From: Planctomycetota bacterium
Lineage (GTDB): Bacteria; Planctomycetota; SZUA-567; H5-PLA8
Direction of reading: 5' to 3'
Assembly: GCA_023150555.1 (NCBI GenBank)
Contig: JAKLKQ010000003.1
Span: forward strand, 1-64,000
DNA: 64,000 nucleotides
The number at the start of each line of letters is the position of its first letter. Position 1 is the first letter of the stretch. The translations under genes and the position numbers were made by a program. Positions 56,840-64,000 of this stretch are shown in pieces. The notes beneath the pieces are model-generated. The model had not been told where the DNA came from and did no database searches. It saw nothing but the letters and a program-made list of their open reading frames with translations.

Positions 56840-58768
56840 TTAGACGTCCGCGGTGCGGCGTTCGCTCTCGAGCACCTTGCCGAACTGCTGCTCGAAGAGC
56901 CCCGCGTACAGGCCGCCGTGCGCGACCAGTTCGTCGTGGCGTCCGCTCTCGATCACGCGGCCTTTGTCCAGCACGACGATCTTGTCGCTGCTAAGGATCG
57001 TCGAGAGGCGGTGCGCGATGATCAACGACGTTCGGCCGCGCAGCAGCTTCTCGAGCGCCTCCTGGATAAGGAACTCGCTGGTCGCATCCAGGCTGCTGGT
57101 GGCCTCGTCGAGGATCAGGATCGCGGGGTCCTTCAGCAGCGCGCGCGCGATGCTGACGCGCTGCTTCTCGCCGCCGCTGAGCCGGAAGCCGCGCTCACCG
57201 ACCACCGTGCGATAGCCGTCGGGCAGGCCCGCGATGAAGTCGTGGATGTTCGCGGCGCGGCAGGCGGCCTCGATCTCCTCCTTCTTCGCGCCGGGTTTGG
57301 CGTAGAGCAGATTGTCGAGCACGCTCGCGTGGAAGAGGAAGGTCTCCTGCGTCACCATGCCGATGTGGCGGCGCAGCGCTTCCTGCGGGATTTCGCGCAG
57401 GTCGGTTCCGTCGAGGAGGATGCGCCCGCCTTCGGGATCGTAGAAGCGCGGCAGGAGGTAGGTGATCGTCGTCTTACCCGCGCCGCTGGGACCCACCAGC
57501 GCCACCTGCTGTCCGGGCTCGATGGTGAATTCGACTTCCTGCAGGCCGAAGGGCGCTTCCGGGGCCGCGTCGGGCGCCGCGTCGTCTCCGTGGGTCAGGA
57601 TCTTCGGGCGCTTCGGGAACGCGAAGCAGACTTTCTCGAACGTCACGCGCCCGGTGACTTTCTCGAGCGGCTTCGCGTCTGCGCGGTCGGCGACGCCCGG
57701 GGCCATGTCGAGGTACTCGAAGATGCGCTCGAAGACCGCCACCGCCGCCTGGATATCGACGTACACGGTGGCCAATTGCATCAGCGGGCGGTAGAGCAGC
57801 GTCAGCAGCGCGGCGAACGCGACCAGCAGGCCGGGCGTCAGTTCCTGCTGGATCACCTGGTACCCGCCGTACCAGAAGATCAGCGCGGGGCCGACGGCGC
57901 TGAAGACCGAGAGGATCATAAAGAGCCAGCGCCCGACCACCGCCTGCTTCACGTGCAGGTCGCGCAACTTGGCACTCTTCTCGCCGAATGCCGCGGCGTC
58001 GGGCTCGCGCTGTCCGAAGATCTTCGTCAGGATGCTGCCGCCGACGTGCAGGCGCTCGTGCAGGAAAGCCAGCAAGCCCGCCTGGCGCGCCTGGGTCTCG
58101 GCCGAGAGCCGCCGGCGGATGCGGCCCACCACGCGCGAAGGCAGGTAGAACGCCGGCACGATCAGCACGGCCATCGCGGCAAGCTTCCAATGCATCGAAA
58201 AGAGCGCAACGCTGGTGGCCACCAGCGTCGCGAGGTTGCTGGCGATCGAGACCAGCGTGCCGGTCGCGACGCCCTGCACCGCGTTCACGTCGTTGTTGAT
58301 GCGGCTGACGATCTCCCCCGACCGCGTCGAAGTGTAGAAGTGGATCGACATCTGCTGGAGGTGCTGGAAGAGGCTGTTTCGCAGATCGTACATGATGCTC
58401 TGGCCCGCGCGCGCCGTCAGCGACTGCTGCAGCACGCCGATCAGCCCGCCGATCACCGCCAGGCCCACCATCGCGCCGGCCAGGAGGCCCAGGAGCTGTG
58501 TGTCGCCTTCAGGGATCGCGCGGTCGAGGATCAGGCCGACGCAGAACGGAGGCAGCACGCCCAGCGCCGCGCTGGCCGCGATGCAGGCCAGGATCACGGC
58601 CCACTGCTTCCAGTACGGATTGAAGTACGCGGCGATGCGCTTGAACATCGCGCAGCTGAGTTCCGGCGCGGGGCCGCCGTCCTCGTCCTTGCCAAAGTCG
58701 TTGTGCAGGCCGTAGGTCCGCGTGAGGCCGCCGACCGTGCCCATGGAACCGCGCCATCCGCCGCGCAT
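56840..58768 (-). CDS. ABC exporter with fused membrane and ATPase domains
   Basis: A 642-aa MsbA/lipid A exporter-like half-transporter. After an N-terminal extension (about 50 residues) come about six membrane helices (WAVILACIAASAALGVLPPFCVGLI ... FFLMILSVFSAVGPALIFWYGGY-like segments). The ATPase domain has Walker A GPSGAGKTT, Q-loop VTQETFLF, signature LSGGEKQRVSIARALL, Walker B ILILDEATSSLD and H-loop IIAHRLST. It would work as a homodimer to export lipids, drugs or peptides. Its ATG overlaps the UGA of the marR gene by one base (TGATG), so export is under MarR control. It faces the feeM-fabF operon, so it might export its product; that is speculative. Confidence 0.9.
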   Translation of the reverse strand: MRGGWRGSMGTVGGLTRTYGLHNDFGKDEDGGPAPELSCAMFKRIAAYFNPYWKQWAVILACIAASAALGVLPPFCVGLILDRAIPEGDTQLLGLLAGAMVGLAVIGGLIGVLQQSLTARAGQSIMYDLRNSLFQHLQQMSIHFYTSTRSGEIVSRINNDVNAVQGVATGTLVSIASNLATLVATSVALFSMHWKLAAMAVLIVPAFYLPSRVVGRIRRRLSAETQARQAGLLAFLHERLHVGGSILTKIFGQREPDAAAFGEKSAKLRDLHVKQAVVGRWLFMILSVFSAVGPALIFWYGGYQVIQQELTPGLLVAFAALLTLLYRPLMQLATVYVDIQAAVAVFERIFEYLDMAPGVADRADAKPLEKVTGRVTFEKVCFAFPKRPKILTHGDDAAPDAAPEAPFGLQEVEFTIEPGQQVALVGPSGAGKTTITYLLPRFYDPEGGRILLDGTDLREIPQEALRRHIGMVTQETFLFHASVLDNLLYAKPGAKKEEIEAACRAANIHDFIAGLPDGYRTVVGERGFRLSGGEKQRVSIARALLKDPAILILDEATSSLDATSEFLIQEALEKLLRGRTSLIIAHRLSTILSSDKIVVLDKGRVIESGRHDELVAHGGLYAGLFEQQFGKVLESERRTADV

Positions 58769-59283
58769 CAGGCCGCTCCCTTCTTCTGCCGCCGCAACTG
58801 CCGCAATTCTCGGCGCAGCTTCGAGTGCAGCCGGATCAGCGTGCGCTTCTCGCCCGCCGACAGGCACGCGGTCAGTTCGGCCAGGTGCGCAGCGTGCCGA
58901 GGCGACGCGCGGTCCATCAGCACGCGGCCGGCCTTCGTCAGGCGCACCACCGTGGCCCGACGGTCGGACGTGCCCGCGCGCTCGGCCAGGCCCTGCCGCT
59001 CCAGTCGGTCAACCAGGCCGGTGACGTTGGATTTCGTCACGACCAGGCGCTCGCCCAGTGCGCCCATCTTCAGGCCCGCCTTGCCCGCCGAACGCAGCAG
59101 CAGCAGCGCATTGAACTGCGCGCCGGTGATGCGGCGATCGCGCAGCGCGGCCTCGCAAAGCGGGCTCAGGTAGCTGTGCGTGCGCAGGATGGAAAAGACA
59201 AGCAGCGCGTCGAGGTCCGCGCCGAGGCCGTCGGTCACGAAGGTCAACTCGTCGTCGCGCTTCCCGGCGGCTGCGGCGGCCAT
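58768..59283 (-). CDS. MarR-family transcriptional regulator
   Basis: A 171-aa winged-helix protein from the ATG at 59283 (GGGAGG five bases upstream). Pattern: LVFSILRTHSYLSPLCEAALRDRRITGAQFNALLLLRSAGKAGLKMGALGERLVVTKSNVTGLVDRLERQGLAERAGTSDRRATVVRLTKAGRVLMDRA, where TKSNVTGLVDRLERQGL is the recognition helix and SDRRATVVRLT the wing. MarR dimers usually repress their own operon until a ligand binds. An ATAGT-N10-ACTAT dyad lies 16 bases upstream. The downstream ABC exporter is the probable target. Confidence 0.88.
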   Translation of the reverse strand: MAAAAAGKRDDELTFVTDGLGADLDALLVFSILRTHSYLSPLCEAALRDRRITGAQFNALLLLRSAGKAGLKMGALGERLVVTKSNVTGLVDRLERQGLAERAGTSDRRATVVRLTKAGRVLMDRASPRHAAHLAELTACLSAGEKRTLIRLHSKLRRELRQLRRQKKGAA

Positions 59284-59298
59284 GGCGGCCTCCCGTAA

Positions 59299-59318
59299 AT
59301 AGTTTATATATGGACTAT
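59299..59318. promoter_or_regulatory. Candidate MarR operator
   Basis: ATAGT (59299-59303) and ACTAT (59314-59318) form a 20-bp dyad with an AT-rich 10-bp core (TTATATATGG), overlapping the only TATA-like sequence before marR. Size and position fit a MarR autoregulatory site. Confidence 0.5.
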
Positions 59319-59444
59319 CGACAGGTGGAGCATACCGGAGGGCCGGGGTGGTGTCAACCGGCCCGGCGCCCCGATACGCGCACCCCGGACGGCCGAAGCC
59401 GCCCGGAGCGCGCTGCATTTGAAAGAAGTAGATGGATCCTGCTG

Positions 59445-60971
59445 TTAGTTGCCGCGGCGTCCGGCGAAGGCGTACGCGACCTGCCCCTTCTCGCGGCGGC
59501 CGCGGTAGCGCTTGCGCTTCGCGCCGTCGCGGTTCTGCCCAGGGTGGTTGCTACCTTGGCCGGCATGGCCCGCTTGGCTCGAGTGGCCGCCGTGGTTCGA
59601 ACGCTCCGTGCGCTCGGCCCTTTCGGTCCAGTCCGAGCCGCCGGGGTTGTTGTTCGTCCAGCGGCGCGCGCCGTCCTCGTGGCGCGGACCGCGGTGAGCG
59701 TGGCCGTTCCCGTGACCGTGGCGCTGGTCGTGCCTGTGGCCGTGCCGTTGCCCGTTGCGGTCCCGGCGTTCGTAGAAGGGCTTGTGCTTCGGACCGCTTT
59801 GCGCGTGTGGGGCGTCCTCACTTTCGGCGGTGTGGGCGAAACCTTCCCGTACGCGGGCGAGCTCCGGCATCTGGGCGCGCGGCAGGCGCAGGGCCAGCCG
59901 CCGCTCGATGGCTCGAAGGTCACCCTCGTCCTCGGGGGTCACGAACGTGAAGGCTTCGCCGCTCGCGTCCGCACGCGCGGTGCGTCCGATGCGGTGAACG
60001 TAATCTTCCGAACTTCCGGGCAGGTCGAAGTTGATGACGTGCGAGAGATCCTGCACGTCGATCCCGCGCGCGGCGACGTCCGTCGCGACCAGCACCTTGT
60101 AGCGCCCGGACTTGAAGCCGTCCAAGGCCTGGTTGCGCTGGGCCTGCGTGCGGTCGCCGTGGATGCGCGCGGTCTTGACGCCCTGTCCGGCCAGGAACTT
60201 CGCGACGCGGTCTGCGCGGCGCTTGGTGCGCGTGAAGACCAGTGCGCTGCGCACGCTTTCCGTTTGCACCAGCGTCAGCAGCAGGGGCTGTTTCTTGCTG
60301 TTCTGGACGGCGTAGATGCTCTGCGCGATCTTCGGCGCCGGCTTGCCCTGGGTCTTCAGGTTGATCTGGACGGGCTCGCGCATCATCTCGCGGCTCAGCG
60401 CGGCAATCTCCGACGGCATCGTCGCCGAGAAGAGGAACGTCTGCCGGTCCTTCGGCAGCGACTGCAGGATGCGCCGCACGTCGGGCAGAAAGCCCATGTC
60501 CAGCATGCGGTCGGCCTCGTCGAGCACCAGCACCTCGACGCTGTCCAGCTTCGCGGTGCCCTGGCGCATGTGGTCCATCAGGCGTCCGGGCGTCGCGACG
60601 ATCACGTCGGTCCCGTTCTGCAACGCCTTGCGCTGCGGCTGAAAGCCCACGCCGCCGTACACCGAGGCGCAGCGCACCGGCGTGTGCTTGCCCAACTCGC
60701 GCAGGTGCGTCTCGATCTGCAGCGCCAGTTCGCGCGTGGGCGTCACGATCAGCGCGCGCGTTCGGCCGCGCTTGCGGTCGATCAGGCGATGCAGCAGGGG
60801 CAGGCCGAAGGCCGCCGTCTTGCCGCTGCCCGTCGCGGCGCAGGCCAGCAGATCCTTGCCGGCCATGCCGTGAGGAATCGCTTCTTTCTGGATCGGCGAA
60901 GGCTGCGTGAAACCGAGGTCCTTCACGCCCTGCAAGAGGTTCGCGTGAAGACCGAATGATTCAAACGACAT
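59445..60971 (-). CDS. rhlE: DEAD-box RNA helicase (RhlE-like)
   Basis: A 508-aa helicase: Q-motif SFESFGLHANLLQGVKDLGFTQPSPIQKEAIP, motif I AATGSGKTAAFGLP, Ia PTRELALQ, Ib TPGRLMDH, II VLDEADRML, III SATMP, then SALVFTRTKRRADRVAKFL, IHGDRTQAQR, V ATDVAARGIDVQDL and VI HRIGRTARA. The C-terminal 120 residues are low-complexity, rich in His, Gly, Arg and Asn (GQRHGHRHDQRHGHGNGHAHRG), a typical RNA-binding tail. It probably acts in ribosome assembly or RNA turnover under cold or stress. A 385-bp gap upstream could carry a cold-shock-type leader. Confidence 0.92.
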   Translation of the reverse strand: MSFESFGLHANLLQGVKDLGFTQPSPIQKEAIPHGMAGKDLLACAATGSGKTAAFGLPLLHRLIDRKRGRTRALIVTPTRELALQIETHLRELGKHTPVRCASVYGGVGFQPQRKALQNGTDVIVATPGRLMDHMRQGTAKLDSVEVLVLDEADRMLDMGFLPDVRRILQSLPKDRQTFLFSATMPSEIAALSREMMREPVQINLKTQGKPAPKIAQSIYAVQNSKKQPLLLTLVQTESVRSALVFTRTKRRADRVAKFLAGQGVKTARIHGDRTQAQRNQALDGFKSGRYKVLVATDVAARGIDVQDLSHVINFDLPGSSEDYVHRIGRTARADASGEAFTFVTPEDEGDLRAIERRLALRLPRAQMPELARVREGFAHTAESEDAPHAQSGPKHKPFYERRDRNGQRHGHRHDQRHGHGNGHAHRGPRHEDGARRWTNNNPGGSDWTERAERTERSNHGGHSSQAGHAGQGSNHPGQNRDGAKRKRYRGRREKGQVAYAFAGRRGN

Positions 60972-61356
60972 TGGATGGGGTACTCCCGTGCAGATGTCTT
61001 TTAGGAGAGCGCGCTACCGGTCTGCTCCGGATGCCGCCCGTGTCATGCGTTTGAGCCGACACGGGCGCAACAACGCAGGACCGCCGCTTACCTTCGCGGC
61101 CGCGCATGAAATCCATTCATGCCTTGGGAAGTCACACTCGAGGTACTTGGGGGGGAACTCGTGCGGTGACTGACGCAGGGAACATACCCCAGGCCGTGCC
61201 AATAGCAAGAGGAATCCGAGCGCCCGCCCCTTTCCGCCCCCGCCCGGCAAGCCTGTTTTAGCTCGTGATGTTAAGTGGATCTTTAGATCGAGTAATTTTC
61301 CGCCGATCGGAAAATAAATGTACCTTTCCGGCTGCCGTGGCTATCTTCGAGCCTCC
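60972..61356. other. Divergent intergenic region between rhlE and the sarcosine-oxidase-like operon
   Basis: No gene is seen. The rhlE side (60972-61250) is GC-rich without clear motifs. The right end holds GATCT-TT-AGATC (61279-61290) and the 8-bp palindrome at 61295-61315 in an AT-rich patch close to the operon start. Confidence 0.4.
61295..61315. promoter_or_regulatory. Palindrome ATTTTCCG-CCGAT-CGGAAAAT, candidate operator
   Basis: Perfect 8-bp arms around five bases, 41 bases before the ATG at 61357. The AT-rich arms contrast with the surroundings and fit a dimeric regulator site controlling the sarcosine-oxidase-like operon. Confidence 0.5.
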
Positions 61357-63570
61357 ATGAGCAAGCCCGCGTCGCGCATCATTTTCGAGGGCCGGCCCGT
61401 CGATTTCGCCCCCGGCGAGACCGTCCTGGCCGCGCTGCTGAAGGCCGGCCGGGCCCCCACGCCCGGCGGCTGCGTGTGCATGGGCGGCGACTGCCCGCAC
61501 TGCGTCGCCACGGTCGACGGGGTCGCGTACGTCCGCACCTGCCAGACCCTCGCGAAGCCCGGCATGGTCGTCGAACCGCACCCGCTGAAAGACCACCCGC
61601 CGCTGCTGGCGCCCGGCGCGACCTCGCAGCACACCGCCGCACGCAACATCCACTGCGACGTCGTCGTGATCGGGCAGGGTTCCAGCGGACGCAAGGCCGC
61701 CGACGAAGCCCGCGCCGCGGGCAAACGCGTCGTCACGCTGGAGGCCGCCGACGGCCAGGAAGCGGTGGGTGTCTACCCCGGCCCGCTGGTGGTCGCGCGC
61801 GCCTCCGACGGCATGTGGCACCTGCATCCCAAGGAATCGATCGTCGTCGCCACCGGCGCCGCGGAGATCCAGCCCGTCGCGCCCGGCAACGGCTTGCGCG
61901 GGATCTACACGCCGCGCGCCGCCGAACGACTCGCCGCCGGCGGCATCGAGTTCGGGAAACTCGTCGCGGTCGGCGCGCCGCCGAAGAACGTCGCGTGCGA
62001 GAAGGTTGACGGCGAACTGGTCCGCTTCGAGGGCCGGGAACGCATCGAGGCCGTGGTCGTGAAGACCGCGAAGGGCGAAGAACGCTTTGCGTGCGACACC
62101 GTCTGCGTGAACCTGGGCCTGCAGCCGCGCAACATGCTCTGGCGCATGGGCCGCGAACTGCCCATCGACGTGCGCGTGGTCGGCGACGCGGCGCGAGAGA
62201 GCGACCTGCCGCCCTGCCCCACCGCCGGAACGCTGTGCACCTGCGCCGGCGTCGAGGTCAGCGACCTGGAGTCGGTCTTCGCGCGTGGCTTCCGCGAGTT
62301 GGAACTGGTCAAGCGCGCCACGCTGGCCGGCACCGGCACGTGCCAGGGCGGCGTCTGTGTGCCGCACATCCGCAGCTTCCTGAAAGCGATGGGCGAGCGC
62401 CTACAGGATCCGTTCACGGCGCGGCCCGTCGCGCGGCAGCTGACCATCGGCGAGATCTCCGCCGGCGCGTGGCACACGGCCACGCCGCGCACCGCGCTGG
62501 ACGGCGAACACCGCCGGCTGGGCGCGCAGATGGAACGCCTGGGCGGCTGGTGGCGCCCGTGGACTTACGGCAACACGCTCGAGGAATACTGGGCGGTGCG
62601 CGAAGGCGTCTCATTGTGCGACGTCAGCACGCTCGGCAAGATGCTCGTGCGCGGGCCCGACGCGGAGGACCTGCTCGAGCGCCTGTACCCGACGAAGATC
62701 TCGACGCTGAAGACCGGGCGCTGCCGCTACGTGCTGCTGCTCGACGACCGCGGCTACGTGATGGACGATGGCATGGTCACCCGCGACGGGCCCAACCGCT
62801 TCGCACTGACGTTCACCAGCGGCGGTTCGACGCACGCCGAGTTGTGGGTGCGCGACTGGGCCGAGGCCTGGAAGCTGGACGTGCGGCTGCTGAACCAGAC
62901 GCAGTCGCTGGGCGCGATCAACGTCACCGGCCCGCACGCGACGAAGCTTTTGCAGCGCGCCGGACTGGCCGAACCCCCCGCGTACCTTGCGCAGACCATC
63001 GCCGACGTCGCGCACGTCCGCTGCCGCGTCTTCCGCCTCAGCTTCACCGGCGAGGTCAGCTACGAACTGCACCACTCGGCCGCCGACAGCGTGAAGCTCT
63101 GGCGCACGCTTATGGACCTCGGCGAGGACCTGGGCATCAAGCCGCACGGCCTGGAGGCGCTCCTGAAGCTGCGCCTCGAGAAGGGCCACATCGTCGTCGG
63201 CCAGGACACCGACTTCGACAGCACGCCGCGGCGCATCAATCACGAGTGGGCAGTGAAGCTCGACAAGGCGGCATTCGTCGGCCGCGACGCGATTCTTCGC
63301 ACCAACAAGGTGGCACCCGACCGGCAGCTCGTCGGCCTGGAAGCCGAGGGCCCGCCGCCGCGCGAAGGCGCCGTCGTCTGGAACGGCAAGGACTACGCCG
63401 GTTACGTGACGTCGTGCACCTTCAGCCCCGTGCTGGGCAAGACGGTGATGCTCGCCTGGGTGCGGATGGTGGATGGCGCGCTGCCCGAGACCGTCACCGT
63501 CAACGGCCGCGAGGCGAAGCGCGTGAAGACGCCGTTCTACGATCCGGAGGGCCTCCGTGCGCGCGCTTGA
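61357..63570 (+). CDS. soxA: Sarcosine-oxidase alpha-like protein ([2Fe-2S], FAD, folate-binding)
   Basis: A 737-aa multidomain protein. Residues 1-75 form a Fer2-type domain with cysteines in GGCVCMGGDCPHCVATVDG and VRTC. The FAD-type Rossmann motif is DVVVIGQGSSGRKAADEA. A second cysteine cluster (GTLCTCAG ... TGTCQGGVC) resembles the BFD-like [2Fe-2S] insert. The C-terminal half is a GcvT-like aminomethyltransferase domain (WRPWTYGNTLEEYWAVREGVSLCDVSTLGKMLVRGPDAEDLLERLYP, FTGEVSYELH). It is shorter than typical SoxA (about 950-1000 aa), and the second dinucleotide site seems reduced. It should oxidise an N-methylated amino acid and pass the methyl group to folate. The ATG at 61357 was preferred over 61318. 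Confidence 0.85.
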   Translation: MSKPASRIIFEGRPVDFAPGETVLAALLKAGRAPTPGGCVCMGGDCPHCVATVDGVAYVRTCQTLAKPGMVVEPHPLKDHPPLLAPGATSQHTAARNIHCDVVVIGQGSSGRKAADEARAAGKRVVTLEAADGQEAVGVYPGPLVVARASDGMWHLHPKESIVVATGAAEIQPVAPGNGLRGIYTPRAAERLAAGGIEFGKLVAVGAPPKNVACEKVDGELVRFEGRERIEAVVVKTAKGEERFACDTVCVNLGLQPRNMLWRMGRELPIDVRVVGDAARESDLPPCPTAGTLCTCAGVEVSDLESVFARGFRELELVKRATLAGTGTCQGGVCVPHIRSFLKAMGERLQDPFTARPVARQLTIGEISAGAWHTATPRTALDGEHRRLGAQMERLGGWWRPWTYGNTLEEYWAVREGVSLCDVSTLGKMLVRGPDAEDLLERLYPTKISTLKTGRCRYVLLLDDRGYVMDDGMVTRDGPNRFALTFTSGGSTHAELWVRDWAEAWKLDVRLLNQTQSLGAINVTGPHATKLLQRAGLAEPPAYLAQTIADVAHVRCRVFRLSFTGEVSYELHHSAADSVKLWRTLMDLGEDLGIKPHGLEALLKLRLEKGHIVVGQDTDFDSTPRRINHEWAVKLDKAAFVGRDAILRTNKVAPDRQLVGLEAEGPPPREGAVVWNGKDYAGYVTSCTFSPVLGKTVMLAWVRMVDGALPETVTVNGREAKRVKTPFYDPEGLRARA

Positions 63571-63940
63571 ACGCTTCCCCGCCACGCGCATCGTGGCCAC
63601 GCCCGCCGCGCTCGACGCCTTCGCCTGGCCGAAGGGCGCGCTGGTGCTGCGCACGGCGCCCGACGAGGCCCTGGCGCTGACGGCCGAGAAGATTTCCTTC
63701 GCCGGCGACGAGCACGCCATCGTCGAGCGCGACGACGGATTCACCGGCGCGTGGGTGCCCGCGAAGGAAGCGCTCGCCTTTTTGGAACGCGCCTGCGAGT
63801 GGGAACCGCCCGCCGTGCGGCCGACCTTCGCGCAGGGCGCGGTGGCGGGGCTTCCGGCGAAACTCTTCTTCGAGGCCGAACGCGTGCTGTTCCTGGTGCC
63901 CGCGCCGTACGCCGCCGACTTGCAGGAGCGCCTGACGTGA
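63557..63940 (+). CDS. soxG: Sarcosine-oxidase gamma-like subunit
   Basis: A 127-aa protein whose GTG start (GGAGGG just upstream) lies inside the soxA end, overlapping by 14 bases. It has a SoxG-like pattern: FPATRIVATPAALDAFAWPKGALVLRTAPDEAL, DGFTGAWVPAKEALAFLERACEWEPP, FAQGAVAGLPAKLFFEAERVLFLVPAPYAADLQERL. SoxG resembles a small folate-binding-like subunit needed for assembly. The assignment rests mostly on operon position and short motif resemblance. Its stop overlaps the next GTG (GTGA). Confidence 0.65.
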   Translation: MRALERFPATRIVATPAALDAFAWPKGALVLRTAPDEALALTAEKISFAGDEHAIVERDDGFTGAWVPAKEALAFLERACEWEPPAVRPTFAQGAVAGLPAKLFFEAERVLFLVPAPYAADLQERLT

Positions 63941-64000
63941 ACGAGTACGTCGAACGCAAGGTCGAATTCGCCTGGCCGGCACTCAAGCGCAGCTACGACG
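63937..64000 (+). CDS. soxB: N-terminus of a probable sarcosine-oxidase beta-like FAD oxidoreductase (cut by window end)
   Basis: GTG at 63937 overlaps the preceding UGA. The 21 visible codons read NEYVERKVEFAWPALKRSYD, ending just where SoxB-type proteins have the KRSYD that leads into the FAD-binding VVIIGGG motif. The identification is an inference from this short text and the operon order. Confidence 0.55.
   Translation, partial: MNEYVERKVEFAWPALKRSYD

Overview
This 64 kb window comes from a high-GC bacterial chromosome (about two-thirds G+C by eye) and is gene-dense. The gene content points to the Planctomycetota or a close PVC relative. It has a four-gene cluster of PknB-type Ser/Thr kinases, two formylglycine-type sulfatases, a Gfo/Idh/MocA oxidoreductase with a cysteine cluster, a TIM-barrel sugar isomerase/epimerase, tandem secreted DUF2950-like and kelch-propeller paralogues, a PQQ-like propeller and a CAP-domain protein. 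No rRNA or tRNA gene, CRISPR array or intact insertion sequence was found, so the phylum call is an inference from gene content.

Layout. 1-13.5 kb: a truncated exported protein; a PIG-L/LmbE deacetylase; three tandem DUF2950-like exported proteins; a XerC-type recombinase (minus); pabA/trpG-tilS-MDR dehydrogenase (plus); a sulfatase-aguB-aguA operon (minus) for agmatine to putrescine; a DppA-type D-aminopeptidase; polyphosphate glucokinase. 13.6-25 kb: mostly envelope and exported proteins (small membrane protein, terpene-cyclase-like toroid, HlyD-type adaptor, CAP protein, membrane-anchored propeller, LURP-one-like protein, and a translationally coupled SKS-repeat protein plus sterol desaturase). 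25-39.4 kb: a GntR/LacI-type regulator, two kelch proteins, a short UvrC, four kinases and a Gfo/Idh protein. This block is bracketed by an inverted pair of a ~200-bp noncoding repeat. 39.4-45.8 kb: sulfatase, DUF1570-like TPR protein, ankyrin protein, SDR and epimerase, with a small inverted-repeat element between the last two. 45.8-50.3 kb: a sigma-54 enhancer-binding protein, then an array of TCGCGAAATCTCGCGA palindromes, a good -24/-12 promoter, and osmC, an MddA-like thiol methyltransferase and a nitroreductase. 50.4-54.2 kb: an RNA-repair operon rtcB-ORF-rtcA and a small anchored protein. 54.7-59.3 kb: a FeeM-like N-acyltransferase coupled to a FabF-type ketosynthase, facing a MarR-ABC exporter operon. 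59.4-64 kb: a RhlE helicase and the start of a sarcosine-oxidase-like alpha-gamma-beta operon.

How the parts work together. Several operons are tightly coupled by 1-14 nt overlaps or very short gaps: aguB/aguA, SKS/desaturase, ORF/rtcA, feeM/fabF, marR/ABC, soxA/soxG/soxB. The most notable systems are: the sigma-54 module with its tandem upstream sites, whose palindrome recurs at two other loci; three consecutive kinases with N-terminal MshEN-like repeats that could sense c-di-GMP; the two-gene N-acyl amino acid module; an unrecognised gene embedded in rtcBA; and several families of short dispersed noncoding repeats, including C4 heptads able to form G-quadruplexes.
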